The notes: generated by a model not told the origin, from the letters alone. DNA of 64,000 nt from Petrosia ficiformis (GCA_947044365.1 OX345638.1:9185201-9249200), one strand, 5' to 3'; positions 21,501 to 27,727 are shown, numbered from the stretch's first letter. Numbers and translations: made by a program.

Positions 21501-23121
21501 AGGCCTTTGACACACTGGTTGAAGTCACTCTGTCCCTTCGTAGTTTCAAATAATAATGTAGATCCGTAATGCAACATCATCAGGAAAAAAATTGCAGAGC
21601 TACAAGAAGCTCTAACATTCACCTTTACGATCCATGTGCTTTGGTGAATGAAATGGATTTCCCCAGAGTCTCACACGCATAATACATGAATATAGTTATG
21701 TTGCTACGCGCGTTGTCAAGTATATTTGAATATTGCATAAACATTTTTCCACGTCATCAATTGAAAGAATTTCATTGAAAACAAACACCCGTGAACCTGT
21801 TATGATGTCATAACATTAATAACTACTTAATTAACTATTATCATAAACACAAGATATTACAAGTATCTAATGATTGTTATTACTACAGTATCAACAAACA
21901 CCTTTACATATCTCATCTATGAGTGGTCATGTTGATATTGTGAAAGTGTTATTATCACATGGTGCTGATATTCATGTAAAGGATGTGGTAAGTAAATATT
22001 ATGATTGGTTCATGTTTACTTAATAATATTAAATTATATTACAAATGATTATTATGATATGATTATAATACAACATCATTCAGATGTCTCAAAATGATAT
22101 CATATATTTGATTAATAATTTCTTTTTTCTAATTCTTGTAAAAGCTTATAATAAATATTATAATAATCATTGATGTGTGTCCTAATGGTAATATAGGTTC
22201 CATTGTATAACTGATATTTGATAATTCATTATAATAGTATTAGTATCTTAAGATAACTATTGTTTGTGGAATCAAATATTAGATATATTCAATTTGGTGA
22301 TATTAATTATAATAATCTCATGTTCATAGTAATCATGATATGTGTATTAATAATAGTGATTTGTTGAATTCAATAAAAATATGATATAATTAGTATCCAC
22401 AAACTATAGTTATCTTATGGTAATAATAATTATTATGTTAGTAATTACTTACATAACACAGTACAGTATAGTATAGTACAGTACCGTACAGTATAGTACA
22501 GTATACCGTAATTCGAGAAAATTTCGTACTATAAATATTTTCATATAACAGTATGCGTACGAAATTAAAAAATTCGAAAATTAATGGGTATATGGAAATA
22601 AACGGTATTCGTAAAGAATAACGTACGCATGTACGAAAATTTATACATATGAAAAATAAAAATTCGAAATATTTTAGAGACGAAATATTCTCGATTTACG
22701 GTAGTACAATACAGTACAGTATAGTATAGTCCAGTATAGTACAATACAGTACAGTACAGTACAGTACAGTATAGTACAATACAGTACAGTATAGTATAGT
22801 ACAGTATAGTACAATACAGTACAGTATAGTATAGTACAGTATAGTACAATACAGTACAGTATAGTATAGTACAGTACAGTACAGTATAGTACAGTATAGT
22901 ACAATACAGTACAGCATCTTATGGTAATAATAATTATTATGTTAGTAATTACTTACATAACACATAGTTATTATATATTAATTTATTATATTATAACACA
23001 GTGGGGACACTCACCTCTATACCTGGCATATAATCCATCATCATACTTATATGTACCTGAAGATCGTAAACGAAAAGTAATTAAAATGTTGGAAAGAGAA
23101 GAAAAGAAGTTAAGAAAATAA
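1..23121 (+). CDS. Gene A: ROC/COR-like GTPase with ankyrin-repeat array (5' end outside window)
   Basis: Hand-joined model. Exons: 1-660 (partial), 1307-1370, 1700-2544, 2604-2652, 3386-5995, 7654-7700, 7757-7858, then ankyrin exons at 8446, 8764, 9082, 9400, 12975, 14287, 14599, 16411, 16729, 17039 and 21889 (99 bp each), and the terminal exon 23002-23121. All junctions are GT/AG and phases match (0,1,0,1,1,0, then all 0). Domain order is helical plus alpha/beta module, second such module, P-loop GTPase with a repeat insert, COR-like region, Cys/His-rich segment, ankyrin repeats, and a charged tail ending in LRK. Gene B suggests the missing first exon is a death domain. No stop was seen in the joined frame, so the large transposons in its introns need not have killed it. 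The likely role, an intracellular NLR/ROCO-like sensor or scaffold, is inferred from architecture only. Confidence 0.72.
661..1306. other. Gene A intron with MITE remnant
   Basis: Intron between exons 1-660 and 1307-1370. Around 1128-1245 it holds a degraded copy of the element seen at 34384-34583 (CATTAATTGACCAAG, then GGAAAGCAATCATAAGGGTGG). Nothing else recognised. Confidence 0.5.
1307..1370 (+). CDS. Gene A linker exon (64 bp)
   Basis: A short exon ([21 protein letters not shown]) with an ATGTAG acceptor and a GTGATA donor. It converts phase 0 to phase 1, which is required to join exon 1-660 to exon 1700-2544 in frame. The same exon is conserved in gene B at 37204-37267 (differences such as NQ to NL), while the surrounding intron is more diverged. 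Confidence 0.7.
1700..2544 (+). CDS. Gene A exon: second helical plus alpha/beta module
   Basis: Enters in phase 1 ([11 protein letters not shown]) and ends in SNIQNT before GTATGT. A charged stretch is followed by a helical region ([40 protein letters not shown]) and an alpha/beta region ([42 protein letters not shown]). The last part echoes the end of exon 1-660 in strand order and spacing. The protein is about 83% identical by eye to exon 37755-38602 of gene B. Domain family unknown. Confidence 0.75.
2604..2652 (+). CDS. Gene A linker exon before the GTPase (49 bp)
   Basis: Reads [16 protein letters not shown], phase 0 in and phase 1 out, flanked by TTTCTTAG and GTGATA. In gene B the same exon has CAA changed to TAA (38707-38709), so this copy shows the intact state. 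Confidence 0.68.
2653..3385. other. Gene A intron with TAACTATAACTAAA-rich repeats and a tRNA-like segment
   Basis: Contains many copies of short ACTATAACTAAA words at 2790-3060 and the tRNA-like segment at 3101-3170. The intron is almost the same in gene B (38711-39478), so it predates the duplication. Confidence 0.5.
3101..3170 (-). repeat. tRNA-derived SINE-like segment (copy A)
   Basis: On the minus strand TGTGGTTAAAGTG resembles a pol III A box, and CCAGGATCAAATCCTGG forms a five-pair T-arm stem with a seven-base loop and a B-box-like core. The acceptor arms do not pair, so a working tRNA is unlikely. Direct repeats TGTCATG flank it. Gene B has the same segment at 39194-39264. Confidence 0.35.
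3386..5995 (+). CDS. Gene A main exon: ROC/COR-like GTPase with internal repeat insert
   Basis: An exon of 2610 bp opening with [20 protein letters not shown] Walker A/P-loop (GASGVGKTS) follows about 20 residues in. About residues 130-350 hold six imperfect repeats of about 40 residues, each marked by TSQ-T-KKKP-SLPTD and KEQLQ. The switch-II-like [20 protein letters not shown] and the G4-like [12 protein letters not shown] come after the insert, so the insert splits the GTPase fold between P-loop and switch II. A COR-like region follows ([34 protein letters not shown]), then a Cys/His-rich end ([21 protein letters not shown]). The exon ends WFHE in phase 1. GTP binding and ROCO kinship rest on these motifs. 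No kinase domain or LRR is present. Confidence 0.8.
6254..6318 (+). CDS. Gene A possible alternative linker exon
   Basis: Reads [21 protein letters not shown] after a CTATGTAG acceptor and ends at ATG before GTAATA. It converts phase 1 to phase 0, exactly like exon 7654-7700, so the two could be mutually exclusive between the GTPase exon and the ankyrin cap. No equivalent was found in gene B. It may be a decaying exon. Confidence 0.35.
6319..7653. other. Gene A intron: (ATT)n, dispersed repeat, no gene seen
   Basis: Holds an (ATT)n tract at 6460-6503, an unrecognised 74-codon open stretch at 6541-6765, and a palindromic dispersed repeat at 7112-7285 that recurs inverted at 51700-51868. No supported exon. 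Confidence 0.4.
7112..7285. repeat. Palindromic dispersed repeat (copy 1)
   Basis: AACAAACCACTTCCATTTAA and its near reverse complement TTATATGGAAGTGGGTTGTT flank a short centre (CATAAGTAC...GTACTTATG). The same block with its flank (CAAAACCCAAAAAGCATGC) occurs in reverse orientation at 51700-51868. No coding content, so MITE-like. Confidence 0.55.
7654..7700 (+). CDS. Gene A linker exon between GTPase and ankyrin array
   Basis: 47 bp reading [16 protein letters not shown] (the first codon is split), acceptor ATTATTTAG, donor GTATGT. Gene B has the same exon at 42677-42723 with T-K changed to T-Q. The phase is 1 to 0. Confidence 0.65.
7757..7858 (+). CDS. Gene A ankyrin N-cap exon
   Basis: 34 residues beginning [15 protein letters not shown] and containing [12 protein letters not shown], typical of a capping ankyrin repeat that lacks the TPLH start. 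Phase 0 on both sides. The gene B counterpart (42780-42872) is three codons shorter. Confidence 0.72.
7937..8218. repeat. MITE-like repeat (TAGTGATGAG family), copy in gene A
   Basis: Begins TTAGTGATGAGTGATATG and contains GGTATTGAGTAATGTCCAAG. Related copies are at 42953-43275 (same orientation) and 48722-49043 (opposite orientation). Confidence 0.5.
8446..8544 (+). CDS. Gene A ankyrin exon 1
   Basis: Exactly 99 bp, one ankyrin repeat of 33 residues: starts [17 protein letters not shown] and ends HVKNS. Acceptor TACTACAG and donor GTAAGT. First of four units spaced exactly 318 bp apart (starts 8446, 8764, 9082, 9400). Confidence 0.8.
8764..8862 (+). CDS. Gene A ankyrin exon 2
   Basis: 99 bp. 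Starts [17 protein letters not shown] and ends HVKDG. Phase 0/0. Flanking introns are nearly identical to those of exons 1 and 3. Confidence 0.8.
9082..9180 (+). CDS. Gene A ankyrin exon 3
   Basis: 99 bp. Starts [17 protein letters not shown] and ends HVKDR. It shares the [13 protein letters not shown] core with exon 2 and differs from it mainly in the first three residues and residue 8. Confidence 0.8.
9400..9498 (+). CDS. Gene A ankyrin exon 4
   Basis: 99 bp. Starts [17 protein letters not shown] and ends HVKDR. Its downstream intron is of a different type (ATGATTGGTTCATG...), as after exons 21889 and 44941. A retrotransposon begins about 320 bp later. Confidence 0.8.
9817..12778 (+). mobile_element. 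RLE-type non-LTR retrotransposon, 5'-truncated and inactivated
   Basis: Interrupts the intron after ankyrin exon 4. The left junction is near GTGATATTAA (compare intact intron at 22300). The right end is a TA-rich tail (ATATATATATATAT) after which normal intron resumes. GC content is clearly higher than the host intron. It contains a reverse transcriptase followed by a Cys/His and restriction-like-endonuclease region, spread over several frames. No terminal repeats were seen, as expected for a non-LTR element. Confidence 0.75.
9982..12622 (+). pseudogene. Reverse transcriptase / restriction-like endonuclease polyprotein, broken
   Basis: The N-terminal part ([15 protein letters not shown]) is in one frame to about 10160. 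The RT proper runs 10158-11516 with palm motifs [27 protein letters not shown] and FYLDDGT. From about 11400 the C-terminal part continues in another frame with a zinc-binding pattern (CFHCGSD, HGLSC, RH) and an endonuclease-like motif KRPDG...WDAT, the PD-X(12-14)-D arrangement of RLE-type elements (R2/R4/NeSL-like). An in-frame TGA sits at 12188-12190. Two frameshifts and a stop mean this copy is dead. The exact clade is not resolved by eye. Confidence 0.78.
12975..13073 (+). CDS. Gene A ankyrin exon 5
   Basis: 99 bp. Starts [17 protein letters not shown]. It has LSLGADPD in place of LSHGADIH and ends VKDR. It lies between the retrotransposon and the piggyBac remnant. Confidence 0.78.
13373..13471 (+). 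pseudogene. piggyBac transposase N-terminal remnant
   Basis: A short acidic reading frame from ATG ([10 protein letters not shown] ... [13 protein letters not shown]) ending at TAA after GGTACA, which could once have been a splice donor. Acidic N-termini are usual for piggyBac transposases. The catalytic DDD core that should follow is missing. Confidence 0.4.
13536..13826 (+). pseudogene. piggyBac transposase C-terminal cysteine-rich domain remnant
   Basis: 96 residues. The C-terminal half has the piggyBac Cys pattern [21 protein letters not shown], which binds zinc and helps recognise the transposon ends. The catalytic domain is absent, so the peptide cannot transpose. Its retention next to intact ends may only reflect how the deletion formed. 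Confidence 0.75.
14287..14385 (+). CDS. Gene A ankyrin exon 6
   Basis: 99 bp. Starts [17 protein letters not shown] and ends HVKDY. The consensus S-G-H is changed to I-G-R here. Confidence 0.78.
14599..14697 (+). CDS. Gene A ankyrin exon 7
   Basis: 99 bp. Starts [17 protein letters not shown] and ends PDVKDW. 312 bp after exon 6. Confidence 0.78.
15418..16020. mobile_element. Long-TIR element with 9-bp TSD carrying a RecQ helicase fragment (Mutator/Pack-MULE-like)
   Basis: Terminal inverted repeats of about 60 bp (left TAGTCTGGCGTAGCGAGACC, then CACCGCTGAAGGGAGGGGGG and GTGAAACGCGTATAC; the right end is the reverse complement with two or three changes). Flanked by the perfect 9-bp repeat GCAACCACT (15409-15417 and 16021-16029). 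Long TIRs, 9-bp TSD and a captured host gene fragment are the Pack-MULE signature. No transposase inside. The 268-bp element at 29034-29301 shares the end motif. Confidence 0.75.
15525..15833 (-). pseudogene. RecQ-type DNA helicase fragment inside a transposon
   Basis: About 100 residues matching the start of a RecQ/DEAD-like helicase core: [19 protein letters not shown] (Q-motif region), [13 protein letters not shown] (Walker A, motif I) and [15 protein letters not shown] (motif Ia). Motifs II to VI are missing and the frame ends near the right TIR, so no active helicase can be made. Interpreted as a captured fragment. Alternatively it is the residue of a larger element that encoded its own helicase. 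Confidence 0.7.
16411..16509 (+). CDS. Gene A ankyrin exon 8
   Basis: 99 bp. Starts [17 protein letters not shown] and ends HVKDK, donor GTAGGT. Almost a copy of exon 7, with IH in place of PD, and separated from it by a 1.5-kb composite insertion. Confidence 0.78.
16729..16827 (+). CDS. Gene A ankyrin exon 9
   Basis: 99 bp. Starts [17 protein letters not shown], has HGTD in place of HGAD, and ends HVKDD. Starts exactly 318 bp after exon 8. Confidence 0.78.
17039..17137 (+). CDS. Gene A ankyrin exon 10
   Basis: 99 bp. Starts [17 protein letters not shown] and ends HVKDW. Its downstream intron carries the RAG1-like transposon. Confidence 0.78.
17684..17879. repeat. 196-bp MITE, TA target (copy 1)
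   Basis: TA-flanked, ends CCGTAAATCGGGAATATTTC and its near reverse complement (GAAATTTTCCCGAATTACGG). A second 196-bp copy in opposite orientation is at 22506-22701. TA duplication suggests a Tc1/mariner-type origin. This copy lies inside the RAG1-like transposon, so it inserted later. Confidence 0.8.
17888..21270 (+). CDS. RAG1-like transposase (N-RAG-TP type), exons partly frameshifted
   Basis: First exon 17888-18790 (likely start ATG 17909): [19 protein letters not shown], then a RING-like CCSC...[10 protein letters not shown]...CPGC and CPKCNKV...H, the order of zinc sites in the RAG1 N-terminal half. Further exons: 18850-19122, 19172-about 19399, about 19455-19690, 19751-19827, 19882-20094, 20144-20470, 20522-20686, 20743-21270, mostly with clean GT/AG and phase. 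Candidate catalytic residues are D in GGDKGG (19511), D in SGDYEFL (19782) and E in GEQGAES (21072), with a CLWC zinc knuckle between. A frame change near 18985-19022 and an unclear join at 19399-19455 suggest this copy is damaged. Family kinship is by pattern. It is not a V(D)J RAG1 gene. Confidence 0.8.
21889..21987 (+). CDS. Gene A ankyrin exon 11
   Basis: 99 bp. Starts [17 protein letters not shown] and ends HVKDV. It follows the RAG1-like transposon, after which normal intron sequence resumes. It is followed by the last-exon type of intron. Confidence 0.78.
22455..22914. repeat. ACAGT pentamer-type tandem repeat split by a MITE
   Basis: Runs of ACAGT/ATAGT/ACAAT five-base units give long artificial open frames on the minus strand (Tyr/Cys/Leu rich). 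Interrupted at 22506-22701 by the MITE. Confidence 0.75.
22506..22701. repeat. 196-bp MITE, TA target (copy 2)
   Basis: Same length and ends as 17684-17879, inverted. It inserted at a TA inside the GTACAGTATA-type repeat, which continues on both sides (22455-22505 and 22702-22914). Confidence 0.8.
23002..23121 (+). CDS. Gene A terminal exon
   Basis: Starts [14 protein letters not shown] after ATAACACAG and ends in the charged tail [12 protein letters not shown] and TAA. The opening is a degenerate last ankyrin repeat and the tail is helical and basic/acidic. The gene B terminal exon (45567-45659) shares WGH-P and [10 protein letters not shown]. Confidence 0.72.
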   Translation, partial: WGHSPLYLAYNPSSYLYVPEDRKRKVIKMLEREEKKLRK

Positions 23122-23324
23122 CTTATAATAATAATATTTACTTTATAGGCTTATTACATCATAATTATATAGTGTCTATTTTAAACTATAAATCATAATT
23201 TTTTTCTTAAAATATTAATAAATTTGACGTGTGTTCAATACCAGGAGGAAGAATTGATCATCAGTGAACTGTATCTCTTCAGCTCCGGACCTGTTGTTAT
23301 TCAAAATTGAATGGCACTTTTGTT

Positions 23325-24379
23325 AGTTACTATTAATAGAACACAACTCTGTTACTATCAATAATTCAATACTGATATTATTAAAGAACACATACTGCTA
23401 CTATTAATAGAATAAAGTACTATCATACAATACTGATGCTATTAATAGAACACACTACTATTACTATTAATAGAATAAAGTATTATCATACAATACCGAT
23501 GCTGTTAATATAGAACACACTACTGTTACTATTAATAGAATAAAGTACTATCATACAATACTGATGCTATTAATAGAACACACATTAATAGAATAAAGTA
23601 TTATCATACAATACTGATGCTATTAATATAGAACACACTACTGTTACTATTAATAGAATAAAGTATTATCATACAGTACTGATGCTGTTAATATAGAACA
23701 TACTACTATTACTATTAATAGAATAAAGTACTATCATACAATACTGATGCTATTAATAGAACACACTACTATTACTATTAATAGAATAAAGTATTATCAT
23801 ACAATACTGATGCTATTAATAGAACACACTACTATTACTATTAATAGAATAAAGTATTATCATACAATACTGATGCTATTAATAGAACACACTACTATTA
23901 CTATTAATAGAATAAAGTATTATCATACAATACTGATGCTATTAATATAGAACACACTACTGTTACTATTAATAGAATAAAGTATTATCATACAATACTG
24001 ATGCTGTTAATATAGAACATACTACTATTACTATTAATAGAATAAAGTACTATCATACAATACTGATGCTATTAATAGAACACACATTAATAGAATAAAG
24101 TATTATCATACAATACTGATGCTATTAATATAGAACACACTACTGTTACTATTAATAGAATAAAGTATTATCATACAATACTGATGCTGTTAATATAGAA
24201 CATACTACTATTACTATTAATAGAATAAAATACTATCATATATTAATAGAACACACTACTGTTACTATTAATAGAATAAAGTATTATCATACAATACTGA
24301 TGCTATTAATAGAACACACTACTGTTACTATTAATAGAATAAAGTATTATCATACAATACTGATGCTATTAATAGAACA
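23325..24379. repeat. 63-bp minisatellite, about 17 units
   Basis: Unit built on ACTATTAATAGAATAAAGTA then TTATCATACAATACTGATGC and TATTAATAGAACACACTACT. Full units are 63 bp; shortened and TA-expanded variants alternate in a higher-order pattern. It lies just downstream of gene A; gene B has no equivalent. The open frame across it is an artefact of a period divisible by three. Confidence 0.8.
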
Positions 24380-24422
24380 AAATCCCTCTATGTAGATACA
24401 GTACTATTATATAATAGAACAC

Positions 24423-24494
24423 AGGGACTGGTGATTAGGAAGATATGAAGTAGTTGAAATATTGAAAAGAGAAGAAAAGAAGTTGAGAAAATAA
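24423..24494 (+). pseudogene. Extra copy of the gene A/B terminal exon, decayed
   Basis: Reads GDW, a TGA stop, [19 protein letters not shown] and TAA, clearly a third copy of the terminal exon (compare [16 protein letters not shown] in gene B). The same TTATAATAATAATATTTACT follows it. It lies beyond the minisatellite, so the minisatellite separates two terminal-exon copies. Confidence 0.65.
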
Positions 24495-25266
24495 CTTATA
24501 ATAATAATATTTACTTTTATATATTTTATTATTATATAATAATTATTAATTAGATTACTTATTTTTAAATTTAAATACTATTATTAGCGGAAGATAATTC
24601 ACATTGTGGTGGGAAAAGTATTTGTGAGCAAAGCATTTGAACATTTTTGGATGTAATCGCCACTAGGACAATTTTCGTCATCAAGATTGCGCATGCCATA
24701 CCTTATTTAGAGTATTTATGGTAATATTTCAGTATAGTATTAGGTATGAGGTTTCTTATACTGTGTAATTAATACAATCTCCAGATCATCAAACAAGAGG
24801 GATTGAAGTTGCATTGAAGCATAGACCCATACAGTCTAGAATTGAACTATGTTTGGTTCCACTGAACTATAGCATCTATGGACCTCGGTTCCATTAAATT
24901 ATAGTCATAGAGTCTAGGGACCACAGTCCCGTTGATCCATAGTGTCTGTGGATCATGCTTCCATTGAACATTTTTAGTCGTTATAAACAGCTGTTACTTC
25001 CTTTGTTTTTTGAATGTTTGGATCAACATTAGCTTTTAGCAGTAACTCAATAACATCATCATTAGTAGTGATATTAGGATCAGATCAAGAATTAAGAATT
25101 AAGAAGAGTAGTAGTTAATATGAAAAATTAATTATTTCTCAAACAATTTACAACAAAAATTAATGAAGTGACAAAATCATTTAACATCAGCAAGTAAAAT
25201 AGTGAAGTGTTCAAAAGTTCAAATATTAATAATAATTATGTAATTATAAAGTTCCTAATTAAATTG
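24495..25266. other. Intergenic, with a minus-strand ankyrin remnant
   Basis: Contains short degenerate repeats around ACCACAGTTCCATTGATCCA (24820-24970), also present after gene B at 46120-46290, and the reverse-strand ankyrin-like remnant at 25000-25095. No other gene seen. Confidence 0.45.
25000..25095 (-). pseudogene. Ankyrin-repeat exon remnant on the minus strand
   Basis: The reverse complement reads DPNITTNDDVIELLLKANVD then PNI, the second half of one ankyrin repeat and the start of another. The same remnant follows gene B at 46320-46405 with one codon (D) fewer. Too short and isolated to be functional. Confidence 0.5.
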
Positions 25267-25631
25267 TTATTTCTCCTCATCTCCTATCAAGTGTTGATGT
25301 TGCTGTAACTGATAATATACACCTCCCTTACCTAATAGTTCAGTGTGTGTACCCTTCTCAACAACACTACCATTAGCTATTACCACAATACAATCAGCAC
25401 TGTACACAGTGGATAACCTATGAGCTATTACTATACTAGTACGACCCTCCCTAGCTTTATCAAGAGCTTCCTGGACTATTATCTCACTCTCACTGTCTAG
25501 GGCTGATGTTGCTTCATCTAGAAGAAGTATTTTAGGGTTTCTGATCAGAGCACGGGCTATGGCAATTCTTTGTTTCTGTCCTCCACTTAACTGAGTGCCT
25601 TTATCACCAGCATTAGTACTGTAACCCTGAA

Positions 25632-26035
25632 TGAATGGATGGATAGGTGAATGAATGAATTCTAGATGGTAGATGAAGCGATGGAGGATTGGATGGATGG
25701 ATGGGTGTATAAATGGATGATGGATACATGGATGGATGCATGGATGAATGGATGGATAAATGAATGGATGGATGGATATATGGATGGATGGATGAATGGA
25801 TAGATATATGGATGAATGGATGGATTGATGAATGGATGAATGGAAGGATAGATGGATAGATAGATGGATGGATGGATGGATGGATGGATGGATGGATGGA
25901 TGGATGGATGGATGGATGGATGGATGGATGGATGGATGGATGGATGGATGGATGAATAGATGGATGGATAGATGGATGGATGAATGGATGCATGGATAGA
26001 TGAATAGATGGATGGTTGGATGAATGGAAGGAATG
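25632..26035. repeat. (GGAT)n tetranucleotide repeat in ABC intron A
   Basis: Pure and interrupted GGAT/GAAT units within the intron between ABC exons 25267-25626 and 26133-26549. A shorter homologue lies at 46935-47140 in copy B. It produces spurious HPSIHPSI frames. Confidence 0.9.
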
Positions 26036-26564
26036 ACAAATACATAATATTTTCATACTTACATAGATAAATTGATGGTATGTATACATAAATATATATG
26101 AACAGAAGGTACAAATACTAATATATACATACCTGTGGTAATGATTGTATAAAATCATGAATATTAGCAGCCTTTGCAGAATCAATAATCTCTTCATCAG
26201 ATACCTCACGATGATTGGCTCCATATCTTATATTATCAGACATACTAGTATAAAATAGAATAGGTTCTTGAGATACAATACCTAATTGAGTCCTTAACCA
26301 ACGAATATTGAGTTCTCGTATAATAACATCATCTGAGTGGACTCCACATTTTAATGGATCATAGAATCTTTCAATAAGAGAGACTACAGTACTTTTACCA
26401 CAGCCTACTAGTGCTATAGTTTGTCCTGGTGTAACTGATATTGATAAATCTTCTAATACATTAACATATGGACGAGTTAGGTAATTAAAAGATACTGAAT
26501 CCAATGATACCATTCCTGAATCCAATGATACCATTCCTGTTACATCATCCTATATAAGTAATGT

Positions 26565-26687
26565 ATGTTTATGTATGTGTGTATGTATGTATGTGTGTAT
26601 GTATGTATGTGACTATGTATGTATGTATGTATGTATATGCATGTGTGGCTGTATGTATGCATGTATATATGTATGTATATATGTATG

Positions 26688-26721
<34 letters not shown>

Positions 26722-27018
26722 TGTATCTATGTATGTATGTATGTATGTATGTATGTATGTATGTATGTATGTATGTATGTATGTATGTATGTATGTATGT
26801 ATGTATGTATGTATGTATGTATGTATGTATGGATGTATGTATGTATGTATGTATGTATGTATGTATGTATGTATGCATGTATATATGTATGTATGTCTGT
26901 ATGTATATATGTATGTATGTATGGATGTATGTATGTATGTATGTATGTATGTATGTATGCATGTATATATGTATGTATGTCTGTATGTATATATGTATGT
27001 ATGTACATGTATATATAT
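26565..27018. repeat. (GTAT)n tetranucleotide repeat in ABC intron A
   Basis: About 450 bp of GTAT units with sparse variants, including a duplicated block (TGCATGTATATATGTATGTA at about 26874 and 26958). Homologous to 47365-47758. Spurious YVCMYVCM and THTYIHTY frames on the two strands. Confidence 0.9.
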
Positions 27019-27102
27019 TATAATCTCACCAGTGCTTTACCATTTGTGGAATAATTATCAATGATAGTTTTCCTGTCAAATAGTATACCACTCCTGTGAA
27101 AA

Positions 27103-27243
27103 TAGATGTATGTATGTATGTGTATACAAATATGTACGCATTGTTGTGTCTGGCTGTCTGTATATATGTACTTTGTACACATGACTATATGTATGTTGAT
27201 ATGTATGTATGTATGTTTATATGTATGCATATATGTATGTATG

Positions 27244-27274
<31 letters not shown>

Positions 27275-27368
27275 TTTTGTACGTAGTAACTATGTATATG
27301 CGTGTTGTGCATCTATGTATGCATATGTATATGTACGCTTATGTATGTATGTATGCTATGTATGTATA
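27103..27368. repeat. Degenerate ATGT repeat
   Basis: Continuation of ATGT-rich sequence beyond the truncated transmembrane exon, more degenerate than 26565-27018. Confidence 0.7.
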
Positions 27369-27635
27369 ATATCTATTCACTCCTTGTACTTGTGCTGCAT
27401 CTTCAGATAGTCTAGTTGTTAAGGCTTATGCAGAAATTTTCTCTTCATCAAACCGTCCAATCTCCTACCATAGACTTCATTGCCATGGCAACTAGATGTA
27501 GTATATTCTTCCTATACTACAAAAGCTATTATTACATTTTGTCAAGCACCTCAACATATATAAACTGAATACAGTTTATGGTTAGTTAAGATTGCTTTTA
27601 TGTATTTACACAAATCAGAGTGTGCAGCAAAGAGT

Positions 27636-27727
27636 CTAAATGTGTTAAACCCATGTAAGTGTGGTGTAGCCACACTTCAGCTGTGCCTCCGAGTGAATAC
27701 ACTACACTTACATGGGGTTTAACACAT
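27636..27727. repeat. Foldback hairpin element
   Basis: Left arm GTGTTAAACCCATGTAAGTG and right arm CACTTACATGGGGTTTAACA are near-perfect complements around a centre of about 45 bases. No coding content. Confidence 0.65.

Larger units (their letters stand above)
17251..21793 (+). mobile_element. N-RAG-TP-like DNA transposon with RAG1 N-terminus-like transposase
   Basis: 4543 bp inserted in the intron after ankyrin exon 10. The ends are CACGGGTGTTT and its exact reverse complement AAACACCCGTG, flanked by AACC on both sides (17247-17250 and 21794-21797). Joining the flanks restores the normal intron (ACTAATAACCTGTTATGATG). The ends start with CAC, as Transib ends and RAG recombination signals do. 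It encodes a multi-exon protein with a RAG1-like zinc region and a DDE-type core. A 196-bp MITE (17684-17879) sits between the left end and the gene. Confidence 0.85.
25267..27093 (-). pseudogene. ABCB (MDR-like) transporter 3' part, copy A
   Basis: Minus-strand exons: 27030-27093 (FDRKTIIDNYSTNGKAL), 26133-26549 and 25267-25626. The second nucleotide-binding domain is visible: core VSFNYLTRP, Walker A, Q-loop IVSQEP, then LSGGQ signature, Walker [16 protein letters not shown] and H-loop IAHRLST, ending LIGDEEK. Walker A reads ALVGCGKST, three residues short of the normal G-x(4)-GK-S/T, and a 21-bp duplication repeats GMVSLDS. The transmembrane exon is 64 bp against 318 bp in copy B. No first half was found. 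ATP binding should fail, so this is called a pseudogene. Confidence 0.75.

Noticed and set aside
22565..22917. Tyr/Leu/Cys-rich minus-strand frames
   Set aside because: Five-base tandem repeat with a MITE; no coding signal.
23747..23950. Repetitive 21-residue frame (LLIEHTTITINRIKYYHTI)
   Set aside because: The 63-bp minisatellite has a period divisible by three, which yields open frames by chance.
23325..24379. Possible CRISPR array
   Set aside because: Repeats are contiguous with no unique spacers, and the host is eukaryotic.
25613..26224. Long minus-strand frame with HPSIHPSI repeats
   Set aside because: Pure translation of the (GGAT)n tract joined to an ABC exon; no real protein.
26540..27064. 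Long frames on both strands with YVCM and THTYIH repeats
   Set aside because: Product of the (GTAT)n microsatellite, open on both strands and in several frames.
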